DNA from: Helicobacteraceae bacterium
GTDB taxonomy: Bacteria; Campylobacterota; Campylobacteria; Campylobacterales; Sulfurimonadaceae
Length of the DNA stretch: 11,483 nt
NCBI GenBank assembly: GCA_027081565.1
Contig: JALWKG010000307.1
Coordinates: 1-11,483, forward strand
Direction: 5' to 3'
Below are positions 1-6,405 of the stretch, one piece after another (the first letter of the stretch is position 1; every line of letters begins with the position of its first letter). The notes under the pieces were generated by a model that was not told the origin of the DNA, ran no database searches, and saw only the letters and a program-made list of their open reading frames with translations. The translations under genes were made by a program, and so were the position numbers.

Positions 1-2
1 AC

Positions 3-584
3 TCACTCTATCTCCCACTCTTCTATGACCGGATCAACTATCTTGATCGTGCACTGATGCAAGAGCGTGGTATACACCCGAACTTAGACCTACAGCTCCA
101 TCAGTCTCTCATCCTTAACCTGAACCTACTCTATAGCCAACGACGTTACATTCAAGACTACGACCAAGGGAGAGATGACAACATGTACAGTGCCGGAGCA
201 GGTCTTTTCTGGCTCAAAGGTGGTAACCTGCTTTATTTTAAAACTGGGTATGAGCTCTATAAAGCAACCCATCAAGTCCCTATTGCATTTACTGAAAAAC
301 AGGTTTTCAGTGCCTCAATAGGTGCTTTATACTCATTTGGAAATATCATCGATCTAAGAGCAGATTACCAACTTCGTTACCATTACTATGCTCTTATATC
401 GACCTCTGATGGCAATATTCAAAGAGGTGACACCAACCATGAGTTTACAGTAGCACTTGAAAAAGAGTTTTTCAATGACTTTCGTGCACAACTGCAATAT
501 CGCAATGTCAACAACATCTCCAACTATGCACTCGCCACATATAAAAAAGATGAGTTGCTTTTTGGCGTGATCTATAACTACTAG
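3..584 (+). CDS. C-terminal part of an outer-membrane beta-barrel protein (5' truncated)
   Basis: The reading frame is open from the left edge, so the Met at position 57 is probably internal and only the last 193 residues are visible. These residues show alternating polar and aromatic/hydrophobic stretches typical of transmembrane beta-strands (for example LFWLKGGNLLYFKTGYEL and IDLRADYQLRYHYYAL), and the protein ends in an aromatic residue (GVIYNY), which is the usual BAM recognition signal of outer-membrane proteins. It probably sits in the outer membrane as a barrel of several strands. The stop is 9 nt before the FecR-domain gene, so the two are probably co-transcribed. In related bacteria such barrels next to FecR/CHASE2 genes often carry an N-terminal TPR region, but that part would lie outside the window. 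I do not recognise a specific family; a porin-like or Slam-like C-terminal barrel is possible. Confidence 0.7.
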   Translation, partial: SLYLPLFYDRINYLDRALMQERGIHPNLDLQLHQSLILNLNLLYSQRRYIQDYDQGRDDNMYSAGAGLFWLKGGNLLYFKTGYELYKATHQVPIAFTEKQVFSASIGALYSFGNIIDLRADYQLRYHYYALISTSDGNIQRGDTNHEFTVALEKEFFNDFRAQLQYRNVNNISNYALATYKKDELLFGVIYNY

Positions 585-593
585 GAGAAGATA

Positions 594-1376
594 ATGAGAC
601 TTTTTTTAATACTAATGATGAGCATGTTACCCCTTCTCGCAAGTATAGGTAAGGTAACTATTATTAAAGGAAATGCTGATATTTTACGTGATAGCGATCA
701 GCTAAAGGTTAAAAAAGGATTGGCGGTAGAAGAGAAAGATCTTCTTAAAACCGCGGTAAAGTCCAAAGTACAGATCATCCTAAACGATGACACAGTAGTC
801 ACTGTTGGTCCACAAAGTGAATACCTCTTCGAACATTTTCAGCAAGAGGGTGAACCAGAGGTTATGATGGAACTTAAGCGTGGTTTTTTCAAGACCGTCA
901 CGGGAAAGATCGGAAAGATCGCCCCACAACGATTTAAGATAAAGACCAGAGCCGCAACCATCGGTATCAGAGGAACGCAGTTTATGGCCTATATTGCTGA
1001 AAATGGTGATGAACTTATAGGCTGCATACAGGGGCGGATCATCATCTATACCCGTAAAAGCCGCTTTAATGTACCTGCAGGAAAAATGCTGGAGTACCAT
1101 AACGGTACTTGGACTATGCAGGATATAAAACTCGACAAGTTCAGACCCGTCTTCATCGGTCTGGCCCCACAACGAGCGGAAGGAGCAGAGGGTGAGATCT
1201 ATCTACCTGGATTCCAGGATGTCACTATCTTGCAAGAATTGACACAACAGTCCTTGCAAGATTCACCAACAGCACAACCCACAACACCAAAAGTACCAAC
1301 GCTTAATATCGTGCCACCCTTTGCCACAGAGTTTACAGCAGACGACACACCACTGCCACCACCATATAATCCATAA
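594..1376 (+). CDS. Secreted FecR-domain protein
   Basis: This is a 260-residue protein. Residues 1-17 form a signal peptide (short positive start, then a Leu/Met-rich core ending LLAS), so it is probably exported to the periplasm. Residues about 20-165 form a FecR domain: it begins KVTIIKGNADILR, continues through a VQIILNDDTVVTVGPQSE segment and reaches the family hallmark ATIGIRGTQF at 121-130. The tail from about 215 is rich in Pro and Thr and looks disordered. FecR domains act as periplasmic signal-transfer or scaffold modules; here there is no adjacent sigma factor, so classic FecI/FecR iron signalling is not supported. The neighbours are an outer-membrane barrel and a CHASE2 adenylate cyclase, so a role linking the envelope to the cyclase sensor is plausible inference. 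The start is supported by AGGAGA about 6 nt upstream, overlapping the previous stop region. Family assignment is firm; the ligand is unknown. Confidence 0.9.
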   Translation: MRLFLILMMSMLPLLASIGKVTIIKGNADILRDSDQLKVKKGLAVEEKDLLKTAVKSKVQIILNDDTVVTVGPQSEYLFEHFQQEGEPEVMMELKRGFFKTVTGKIGKIAPQRFKIKTRAATIGIRGTQFMAYIAENGDELIGCIQGRIIIYTRKSRFNVPAGKMLEYHNGTWTMQDIKLDKFRPVFIGLAPQRAEGAEGEIYLPGFQDVTILQELTQQSLQDSPTAQPTTPKVPTLNIVPPFATEFTADDTPLPPPYNP

Positions 1377-1379
1377 CTT

Positions 1380-1398
1380 GAGAGGTCCCATACCTCTC
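1380..1398 (+). terminator. Possible hairpin terminator after the FecR gene
   Basis: A perfect 7-bp stem GAGAGGT (1380-1386) and ACCTCTC (1392-1398) with a 5-nt loop starts 3 nt after the FecR stop codon. It is not followed by a real T-run (TTCACACC), so it is either a weak intrinsic terminator or an mRNA 3'-end stabiliser. Its position, just before a new -10 box at 1442, fits separation of the FecR and cyclase transcripts. Confidence 0.4.
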
Positions 1399-1441
1399 TT
1401 CACACCATGTACTATCATTAAGTTTATCGTTTAAAGTAAGT

Positions 1442-1447
1442 TATAAT
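1442..1447 (+). promoter_or_regulatory. -10 box of the cyclase promoter
   Basis: A perfect TATAAT sits in an AT-rich 210-bp gap after the FecR gene. No good -35 is seen at the expected distance, as is common for sigma-70 promoters of Campylobacterota. Transcription would begin near 1454 and give a leader of about 130 nt that contains a hairpin (1466-1481) and a small ORF (1519-1590). Confidence 0.5.
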
Positions 1448-1465
1448 GCAGTTGTAGGTTTATAG

Positions 1466-1481
1466 AAAGCAGCAATGCTTT
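1466..1481 (+). promoter_or_regulatory. Leader hairpin with GCAA tetraloop
   Basis: AAAGCA (1466-1471), loop GCAA (1472-1475) and TGCTTT (1476-1481) form a perfect 6-bp stem capped by a GNRA tetraloop, 12 nt after the expected transcription start. It is followed by a T-rich stretch (TTATACTTTTTCT), so it could act as a weak attenuator or as a 5'-end stabiliser. Both functions are inference. Confidence 0.3.
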
Positions 1482-1518
1482 TATACTTTTTCTACACTTA
1501 TAAAAATAGGATATTCAG

Positions 1519-1590
1519 ATGCGAAGACCATTATACTTTTTTGCTAAAAGAGACATCCTCTCAATCTTCTGTTTTTTGGCAGACCTATGA
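1519..1590 (+). CDS. Candidate 23-codon leader ORF coupled to the cyclase gene
   Basis: An ATG at 1519 is preceded by AGGA (1508-1511) at the ideal 7-nt spacing. The frame runs 23 codons and stops at TGA 1588-1590, so the stop overlaps the cyclase ATG (1587) in the classic ATGA arrangement. The peptide begins MRRPLYFFAKRD and ends in a hydrophobic stretch (ILSIFCFLADL). The cyclase start has no recognisable Shine-Dalgarno of its own (GGCAGACCT before ATG), so ribosomes finishing this ORF could re-initiate on the cyclase. The sequence shows the ribosome site and the overlap; translation and coupling are inferred. It could be a chance frame, since at 23 codons its length proves little. Confidence 0.45.
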   Translation: MRRPLYFFAKRDILSIFCFLADL

Positions 1591-3716
1591 AAAAGTTTTG
1601 GCTTCATCTCTTTTCAGCACTGACCATCATCATACTGTTAGGCAGTACCTATCTCTTTTTACCACAGACTTTTCTCTCTATCGACAACCGTTTTAGAGAT
1701 TTTCTTTTTATCTTACGTGGACCACTGCCAGCAAGCCCAGATATTGTCATTATTGATATTGATGAAAAAAGTCTGAAAAAAGAAGGTCAATGGCCTTGGT
1801 CACGTAACAAAGTAGCCCAACTCATTCAAAATCTAAGTGATGCAGAAGTGGGTATTATCGGTCTGGACATCGTCTTCTCCGAACCAGACAAAAGTTCACC
1901 ACATCGCATTGCAGCACAGCTTCAATGTAATACCAGCGCAGTAGATGATTATGATGCCATTTTAGCTAACACCATTGCAAACACACCTACTATTGGCGGT
2001 TATTTCTATACATTTAGCACACAATACAGTACAAGATCACCACTTATACCTGCCGTCTTCGTTACAAAAGGAAAAAGTGGTCAAGAGTACCTCATCAATC
2101 CCACCAACCTTGTACTCAATATTCCCATAATACAGGATGCATTCTACTCCAGTGGTTTTTTTAACAACACGCCCGATGAGGGAGGAATGATACGTCGTGT
2201 TCCCCTGTTAATGCGCTACGATATGAGTCTCTATCCCTCACTCTCCCTTGAAATGGTACGGATTTATACGGGTGAAAAACGGGTCATCTTCAACAATAAA
2301 CATAGTGGTATGGAAAGTATCAGTATGGGGACGCTACAGATACCAACAGATCGATTTGCACGTCTTGTAGTAAACTTTAGAGGTGCTGGTCACAGCTATA
2401 AATACATTAGTGCTGCCGACATCCTTGACAAAAACTTCAAACCAGAGGATATTGCTGGCAAATTTGTACTAATAGGAACCTCAGCCGTAGGTCTGGCAGA
2501 TTTGAGAGCCACACCTTTTGATACTCTAATGCCTGGGGTAGAAGTCCATGCCAGTATTATAGACAACCTTATCAATCAGGATTTTCTCTCTTTAACTGAA
2601 GATCCCGAGACAATCGATCTACTTTTGATCATAGCCAGTATAATCCTTACCTTTATCATTCTTTACACACTTAATGTCTGGTTGATGATCCCTATCTTTT
2701 TAGGCTTGGTATTTTCCCAATATCTCTTTTTTATGGAGATGCTCTTTACCCACGGAATTGTCTTGAACATTCTCTTTCCCGCTGCCGGTCTTCTTACCAG
2801 TTTTGTTACCGTTTTACTACTCGACTACATCATCAGTCTCCATCAAAAAAGAGAGATCATGGCAGTATTTGCTAAAAAGGTCTCTAAAAATGTCATGGAT
2901 GATCTTATTAAAAACAGCAGTGACACCCTCTTGACACCTCGAAATAAAGAGGTCACCGTTTTCTTCTCAGACATACGTTCATTTACCTCTATCTCTGAAA
3001 GACTTGCGGATCCCAAACGGGTCATCTTGATGCTCAATACCTACATGACACCTATGGTAGAGAACATCACCAAACATCAGGGTACTGTAGACAAATTTAT
3101 CGGTGACGCCGTTATGGCCTATTGGAATGCGCCGATAGAGGTTCAAAACCATGCGGACAAAGCCTTACTAAGCGCACTTGAACAACAAAAAAAGCTTAAA
3201 GAGCTCAACACTGAACTTTATGAGACCTTTGGTGTCCACATTGCCATCGGTATTGGTATTCATACCGGTATGGTCACCATCGGAGAGATGGGTTCTGTTG
3301 GCCGCTCCGACTATACTATTATCGGAGACAACGTCAACCTTGCTTCTCGCCTTGAAGGACTAAACAAGCTTTACGGTTCATCTATCATTATCTCCTCTCA
3401 TACTAAAGAAGCACTCCAAAACCAGTACCAACTACGTTCACTGGACATCGTCAAGGTTAAAGGGAAAAAGAGTGCCGTAGAGATCTTTGAAGTTATACTT
3501 CCAGATGCAGATATCAGTGATGAGACGCTACAACGTTATGTACAAGCAGTGACACATTATCGCAACCGTGAAGTAGCAGCCGCTTTGAAACTTTTCGAAA
3601 AGCTGCAACATGATTTTGATTCAACACTCTACACCCTTTATGTTGAACGTTGCCAACAAGCCATAGACAAAGGAGTAGAGAATTTCGATCCGGTTACTAC
3701 CATGTACAGTAAATAG
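1587..3716 (+). CDS. CHASE2-domain class III adenylate cyclase
   Basis: This 709-residue membrane enzyme should make cAMP from ATP in response to an extracytoplasmic signal. A signal-anchor helix lies at about 6-27. A CHASE2 sensor follows at about 30-335, starting with IDNRFRDFLFILRGP and including the IDIDEKSLKKEGQWPWSR and GLDIVFSEPD segments. Three membrane helices lie at about 345-420. After a short linker (KREIMAVFAKKVSKNVMDDL) comes the catalytic domain at about 453-635. Its metal-binding Asp residues are D462 (FFSDIRSFT) and D507 (FIGDAVMAYW), K503 and T577 occupy the ATP-selecting positions, and N584/R588 (NVNLASR) are the transition-state pair, so it looks fully active. The C-terminal 70 residues are helical and may be TPR-like. 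The start at 1587 is the first ATG after an in-frame stop at 1545 and overlaps the leader ORF. The gene follows a barrel and a FecR gene that probably supply its periplasmic input. Confidence 0.93.
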   Translation: MKKFWLHLFSALTIIILLGSTYLFLPQTFLSIDNRFRDFLFILRGPLPASPDIVIIDIDEKSLKKEGQWPWSRNKVAQLIQNLSDAEVGIIGLDIVFSEPDKSSPHRIAAQLQCNTSAVDDYDAILANTIANTPTIGGYFYTFSTQYSTRSPLIPAVFVTKGKSGQEYLINPTNLVLNIPIIQDAFYSSGFFNNTPDEGGMIRRVPLLMRYDMSLYPSLSLEMVRIYTGEKRVIFNNKHSGMESISMGTLQIPTDRFARLVVNFRGAGHSYKYISAADILDKNFKPEDIAGKFVLIGTSAVGLADLRATPFDTLMPGVEVHASIIDNLINQDFLSLTEDPETIDLLLIIASIILTFIILYTLNVWLMIPIFLGLVFSQYLFFMEMLFTHGIVLNILFPAAGLLTSFVTVLLLDYIISLHQKREIMAVFAKKVSKNVMDDLIKNSSDTLLTPRNKEVTVFFSDIRSFTSISERLADPKRVILMLNTYMTPMVENITKHQGTVDKFIGDAVMAYWNAPIEVQNHADKALLSALEQQKKLKELNTELYETFGVHIAIGIGIHTGMVTIGEMGSVGRSDYTIIGDNVNLASRLEGLNKLYGSSIIISSHTKEALQNQYQLRSLDIVKVKGKKSAVEIFEVILPDADISDETLQRYVQAVTHYRNREVAAALKLFEKLQHDFDSTLYTLYVERCQQAIDKGVENFDPVTTMYSK

Positions 3717-3733
3717 TACTGAGGATATTTTGC

Positions 3734-3739
3734 TATAAT
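3734..3739 (+). promoter_or_regulatory. Extended -10 box of the yaaA promoter
   Basis: TGCTATAAT (3731-3739) is a perfect extended -10 (TGN-TATAAT) placed 18 nt after the cyclase stop. The predicted transcription start is near 3746, leaving a leader of only about 11 nt before ATG 3757. A possible 5-bp hairpin (CAGTA 3707-3711, TACTG 3717-3721) spans the cyclase stop but has no proper T-run. Confidence 0.55.
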
Positions 3740-3756
3740 TCGCAAAAAGAGACTTG

Positions 3757-4488
3757 ATGTTATACACACTATTTTCACCCTCTGAAGGTAAACAGACCGG
3801 AGGAGAGCTTCTGCCAGAGAGCCAGATCCTTTTTGGATACGAACCCAGAGAGAGCATACTCAAGAGCTATAATGAGATTGTGAACTCAAGTGATATGGAT
3901 GCGGTTAAAAGACTATTCGGAATCAAAAAAGAGTCTGACATCCTTACCTACATCGAAGACCTTTATACAGCACCTAAGATGCCCGCTATTGCACGTTACA
4001 GTGGTGTTGCCTTCGGCTACTTAGAGTATGAGACCCTAACTAAAGAGGCCCAGTCATATCTCAAAGATAAGGTTATCATCTTCTCTAATCTCTACGGCCC
4101 GATCTTAGCCGGGGATCCTATAGCCAACTACAAGGTCAAACAGGGAAATAGTATCGGAGATATTGCTCCTGAGAAGTTTTACAAAGAGCGTTTTAGTTAC
4201 CAACTCGACCTTCAGTTAATGGACCATGAGATCTTGGACCTGCGCGCAGGGTACTATGACAAATTTTACAAAACCAAACAAGAGTACACCACTTTGAAGT
4301 TTTTAAAAGGGGGAAAAAGTGTGAGCCATTGGGCTAAAGCCTACAGAGGTTTAGTCTTACGTGAACTGGCCAAACATCAGGTCCACTCTTTAGAAGCGTT
4401 TATGGCACTTGAGATCGAAACCCTAAAAGTAGAAGAGATCAAAACGACCAAAAACAAAAAAGAGATCGTCTACTCTATTTTAGACTAG
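3757..4488 (+). CDS. yaaA: YaaA-family peroxide-stress protein
   Basis: A 243-residue soluble protein with the YaaA (DUF328/UPF0246) pattern: the N-terminal start MLYTLFSPSEGK, the block ARYSGVAFGYLEYETL at 79-94, and NLYGPILAGDPIANYKVKQG at 111-130. The E. coli homologue limits oxidative damage to DNA and proteins during hydrogen peroxide stress, apparently by lowering free iron; that role is carried over by family and is not shown here. Length matches the family. Two starts are adjacent, TTG 3754 and ATG 3757; I chose ATG because it gives the conserved ML(I/Y) start, with a weak AAAGAGA upstream. It has its own promoter and its stop overlaps that of the convergent channel gene. No signal peptide or membrane helix is seen. 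Confidence 0.85.
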   Translation: MLYTLFSPSEGKQTGGELLPESQILFGYEPRESILKSYNEIVNSSDMDAVKRLFGIKKESDILTYIEDLYTAPKMPAIARYSGVAFGYLEYETLTKEAQSYLKDKVIIFSNLYGPILAGDPIANYKVKQGNSIGDIAPEKFYKERFSYQLDLQLMDHEILDLRAGYYDKFYKTKQEYTTLKFLKGGKSVSHWAKAYRGLVLRELAKHQVHSLEAFMALEIETLKVEEIKTTKNKKEIVYSILD

Positions 4489-5156
4489 TTTTTATGTTTT
4501 GCATTGTGTGAACCACTCCATTCTATAGAGACCAGTTTGGCAATCACTATCGCCAGGTAAAGCTGTCCAAACACCGCTTCTAAGACAGAGAGCATACGCG
4601 CTTGGGCACTTATGGCCACGATATCCCCATAACCCAGAGTTGTAATGGTTGTAAAGCTATAGTAGGTAAAAAGCTCCACCTCCTTACTCACAATCTCATA
4701 ACTTGGCATATGAAAAGCCAAGGGGTCAAAATGGTTGAGCAGTATATATGCATACGCCCAAATAAGTCCCGCCACCAAGTAGATGTTCATCGCCCCAAAT
4801 ATAGTGTTAGTCTCTACTTTATGCGTATGGATCATCTGTGTGATGATAAGATACTGCAGATAGAGAAAAAAGATCATCATCGTTAAATATGAGGCCACAA
4901 AGGTAATCTCATTTTGATAGATGCTGTCCAACCACGTTGCTATTAAGGTTGGAATTACAAATCCTATGTCTAGAAGATACAACTTTTTGGTGTGTCTCGC
5001 ACTAAAGACCAAGTAGAACATCACAAACGTATACTGCCCAACCAAGGCAAAGCGTAAAATTGGCATGGCATTGACAAATGGGAGTAGAAAGAGCACACTC
5101 ACTAAAGAGAAAAAGAGAATGTAATTGTCATATTTTCGACTCAAAAAAACTTTCAA
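4485..5156 (-). CDS. Six-helix potassium channel without a cytoplasmic regulator domain
   Basis: A 223-residue inner-membrane protein with hydrophobic segments at about 11-30, 33-52, 59-76, 83-108, 118-142 and 187-209. The last pair flanks a pore loop with the K+ selectivity filter TTLGYGD at 172-178. This is the Ion_trans_2 pore preceded by four extra helices. No Arg/Lys-rich S4 helix is present, so voltage gating is unlikely, and there is no RCK/TrkA_N domain after the pore, only a short charged tail (SHNAKHKN). It probably carries K+ leak or membrane-potential adjustment. The start appears to be TTG at 5156, 10 nt after the pldA stop, with no strong ribosome site; a later TTG (5144) is possible, and Met31 would lose the first helix. 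The short gap suggests translation coupled to pldA. The 3' end overlaps yaaA. Confidence 0.85.
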   Translation of the reverse strand: MKVFLSRKYDNYILFFSLVSVLFLLPFVNAMPILRFALVGQYTFVMFYLVFSARHTKKLYLLDIGFVIPTLIATWLDSIYQNEITFVASYLTMMIFFLYLQYLIITQMIHTHKVETNTIFGAMNIYLVAGLIWAYAYILLNHFDPLAFHMPSYEIVSKEVELFTYYSFTTITTLGYGDIVAISAQARMLSVLEAVFGQLYLAIVIAKLVSIEWSGSHNAKHKN

Positions 5157-5166
5157 TTCTAACGCT

Positions 5167-6333
5167 TTATCTAGAGATACTTAAACCAAAGCCCACTTGG
5201 TTGACTTTTTGATCATAGTCGATAAGGCTCTGCCCATAACCTCCAACATTACCATCAGTGTCGATACCACTAAAAGCTTGAAAGTAGAAAAAGACATTAT
5301 CACTGACTGGCACAGGATAACTCATTTCAAGCTCACTGGTCAGATGTCCCTTGGTAAAACTAGGCCGCAGGGTAAGCCGGGTCAAAAACTTTTTATTAAT
5401 ATAACCTATTTCCAGAGAACCTGGACCATAGTAGTCGACTATATCAGGGTTATCATCTGTTAAAATAGGCTCTCCAAACTTATACCAGGCATCAATTTCA
5501 GTAAAGAAATTCCTCCACTGAAAATAGGCTTTGGCATAAATACGATTCCAAGAACGTGAACGTGAACCTGCAATTGGCCCATTAGGGCGTGTACGATTGC
5601 CATCCGTTACTGGCTGTCCATTAGAAGAGTGCTTATAACCAAAAGCAACCCCTTTCATACCAATACTGTCGAGTTTATGAAAAAAGGGAATAGTCACAAA
5701 AAGTTCTGGTTTATAGTTGGTCTCTCTAAAGGGTGCAGAGTCTATAAAGATCTGCCAATAAGAGGTCTGTGTATAGGCCCCCGTCCACATCTGTCCAAAG
5801 CCAAACCAATTGGTCATATAGTCAGCTCTTAGAGAGATCTGATATTTTGCTTCCGTGTGGATGTACGCGACACCATCTGGATTTGTACCACCCACTTCAT
5901 ATTTTGATTCACCTTTAGGAATCCTATCCGTGTAAGAGGCAACAGCGTAATTTGGATAATACGCACGTAGACCAAAATTACCGTTAGCCAATTCTACTAA
6001 AGTAGTTGTGGATTCTTGATCGTCAAGTGGATCAAGATTGCGGTATATCGTCTCATATACTTGCTTCTTATTACTATTGTTGAGCTCCCATTCGGCTGCT
6101 TTTTTGTACCAATAAAGCGCAGTCTGTGTCTCTAGTTCTGTAGCTTTTCCATGTTCACACATCCAGCCCAGCTTGTAAGCAGCTTCAGACTTTTGGTTTT
6201 CATTTGCTGCCTTGAGGTAAAATGGGTACGCTTTTTCATATTCTTTGTTTTGAAAATATGCTTCGGCTTCATTAAGATAATCATCTGCGTAAAGCACTGT
6301 AAAGATAGAGATAAATAACAATAAACGTAACAT
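5167..6333 (-). CDS. pldA: Outer-membrane phospholipase A (PldA/OMPLA) with N-terminal Sel1/TPR domain
   Basis: A 388-residue protein. Residues 1-16 are a signal peptide (MLRLLLFISIFTVLYA). Residues about 18-90 hold two TPR/Sel1-type helical repeats (AEAYFQNKEYEKAYPFYLKA and EAAYKLGWMCEHGKA...ALYWYKKAAE). From about 110 onward it is an OMPLA beta-barrel. The catalytic set is visible: H235 and S237 in GYKHSSNGQ and N263 in RSRSWNR, matching His142, Ser144 and Asn156 of E. coli. OMPLA hydrolyses acyl chains of mislocated outer-leaflet phospholipids, is Ca2+-dependent and active as a dimer. The E. coli enzyme is about 290 residues, so the Sel1 part and a 14-residue insertion between S237 and N263 are extra. 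I prefer ATG 6333 over an upstream in-frame ATG (6372), because it gives a clean signal peptide and has AAGGG 8 nt upstream. It probably forms an operon with the K+ channel gene downstream. Confidence 0.88.
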   Translation of the reverse strand: MLRLLLFISIFTVLYADDYLNEAEAYFQNKEYEKAYPFYLKAANENQKSEAAYKLGWMCEHGKATELETQTALYWYKKAAEWELNNSNKKQVYETIYRNLDPLDDQESTTTLVELANGNFGLRAYYPNYAVASYTDRIPKGESKYEVGGTNPDGVAYIHTEAKYQISLRADYMTNWFGFGQMWTGAYTQTSYWQIFIDSAPFRETNYKPELFVTIPFFHKLDSIGMKGVAFGYKHSSNGQPVTDGNRTRPNGPIAGSRSRSWNRIYAKAYFQWRNFFTEIDAWYKFGEPILTDDNPDIVDYYGPGSLEIGYINKKFLTRLTLRPSFTKGHLTSELEMSYPVPVSDNVFFYFQAFSGIDTDGNVGGYGQSLIDYDQKVNQVGFGLSISR

Positions 6334-6356
6334 CAATAGACCCTTGGTAGAAAAAC

Positions 6357-6376
6357 AATATAATGCGGTCATTATA
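6357..6376 (-). promoter_or_regulatory. -10 boxes of the pldA promoter
   Basis: Reading the minus strand, TATAAT lies at 6376-6371 and a second AT-rich hexamer, TATATT, at 6362-6357. The first would start transcription near 6364, about 30 nt before the pldA ATG. No good -35 is visible. The perfect box overlaps the divergent thioredoxin -10 box. Confidence 0.45.
6359..6376. repeat. Inverted repeat in the divergent promoter region
   Basis: TATAATG (6359-6365), spacer CGGT (6366-6369) and CATTATA (6370-6376) form a perfect 7-bp dyad centred in the 72-bp gap between pldA and the thioredoxin-like gene. It may be an operator, or only a by-product of two -10-like boxes of opposite direction. Confidence 0.4.
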
Positions 6377-6378
6377 AT
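6373..6378 (+). promoter_or_regulatory. -10 box of the thioredoxin-like gene promoter
   Basis: A perfect TATAAT at 6373-6378 would start transcription near 6385, giving a leader of about 20 nt that contains the ribosome site AGGAAG (6396-6401). It shares bases with the pldA -10 box on the other strand inside the palindrome ATTATAAT (6371-6378). Confidence 0.5.
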
Positions 6379-6405
6379 ACAAATCCTCTAAAACTAGGAA
6401 GATAC

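Noticed and set aside
780..1172. 130-codon minus-strand frame inside the FecR gene
   Set aside because: It is antisense to a clear FecR domain and its sequence shows no domain or signal.
1475..1696. 73-codon plus-strand frame upstream of and overlapping the cyclase start
   Set aside because: It has no ribosome site, its ATG lies in the hairpin, and it runs 110 nt into the well-supported cyclase in another frame; the shorter ATGA-coupled frame at 1519 is the better candidate.
3707..3721. Hairpin CAGTA/TACTG over the cyclase stop codon
   Set aside because: Only 5 bp, AT-rich, and no T-run follows, so it is not a convincing terminator.
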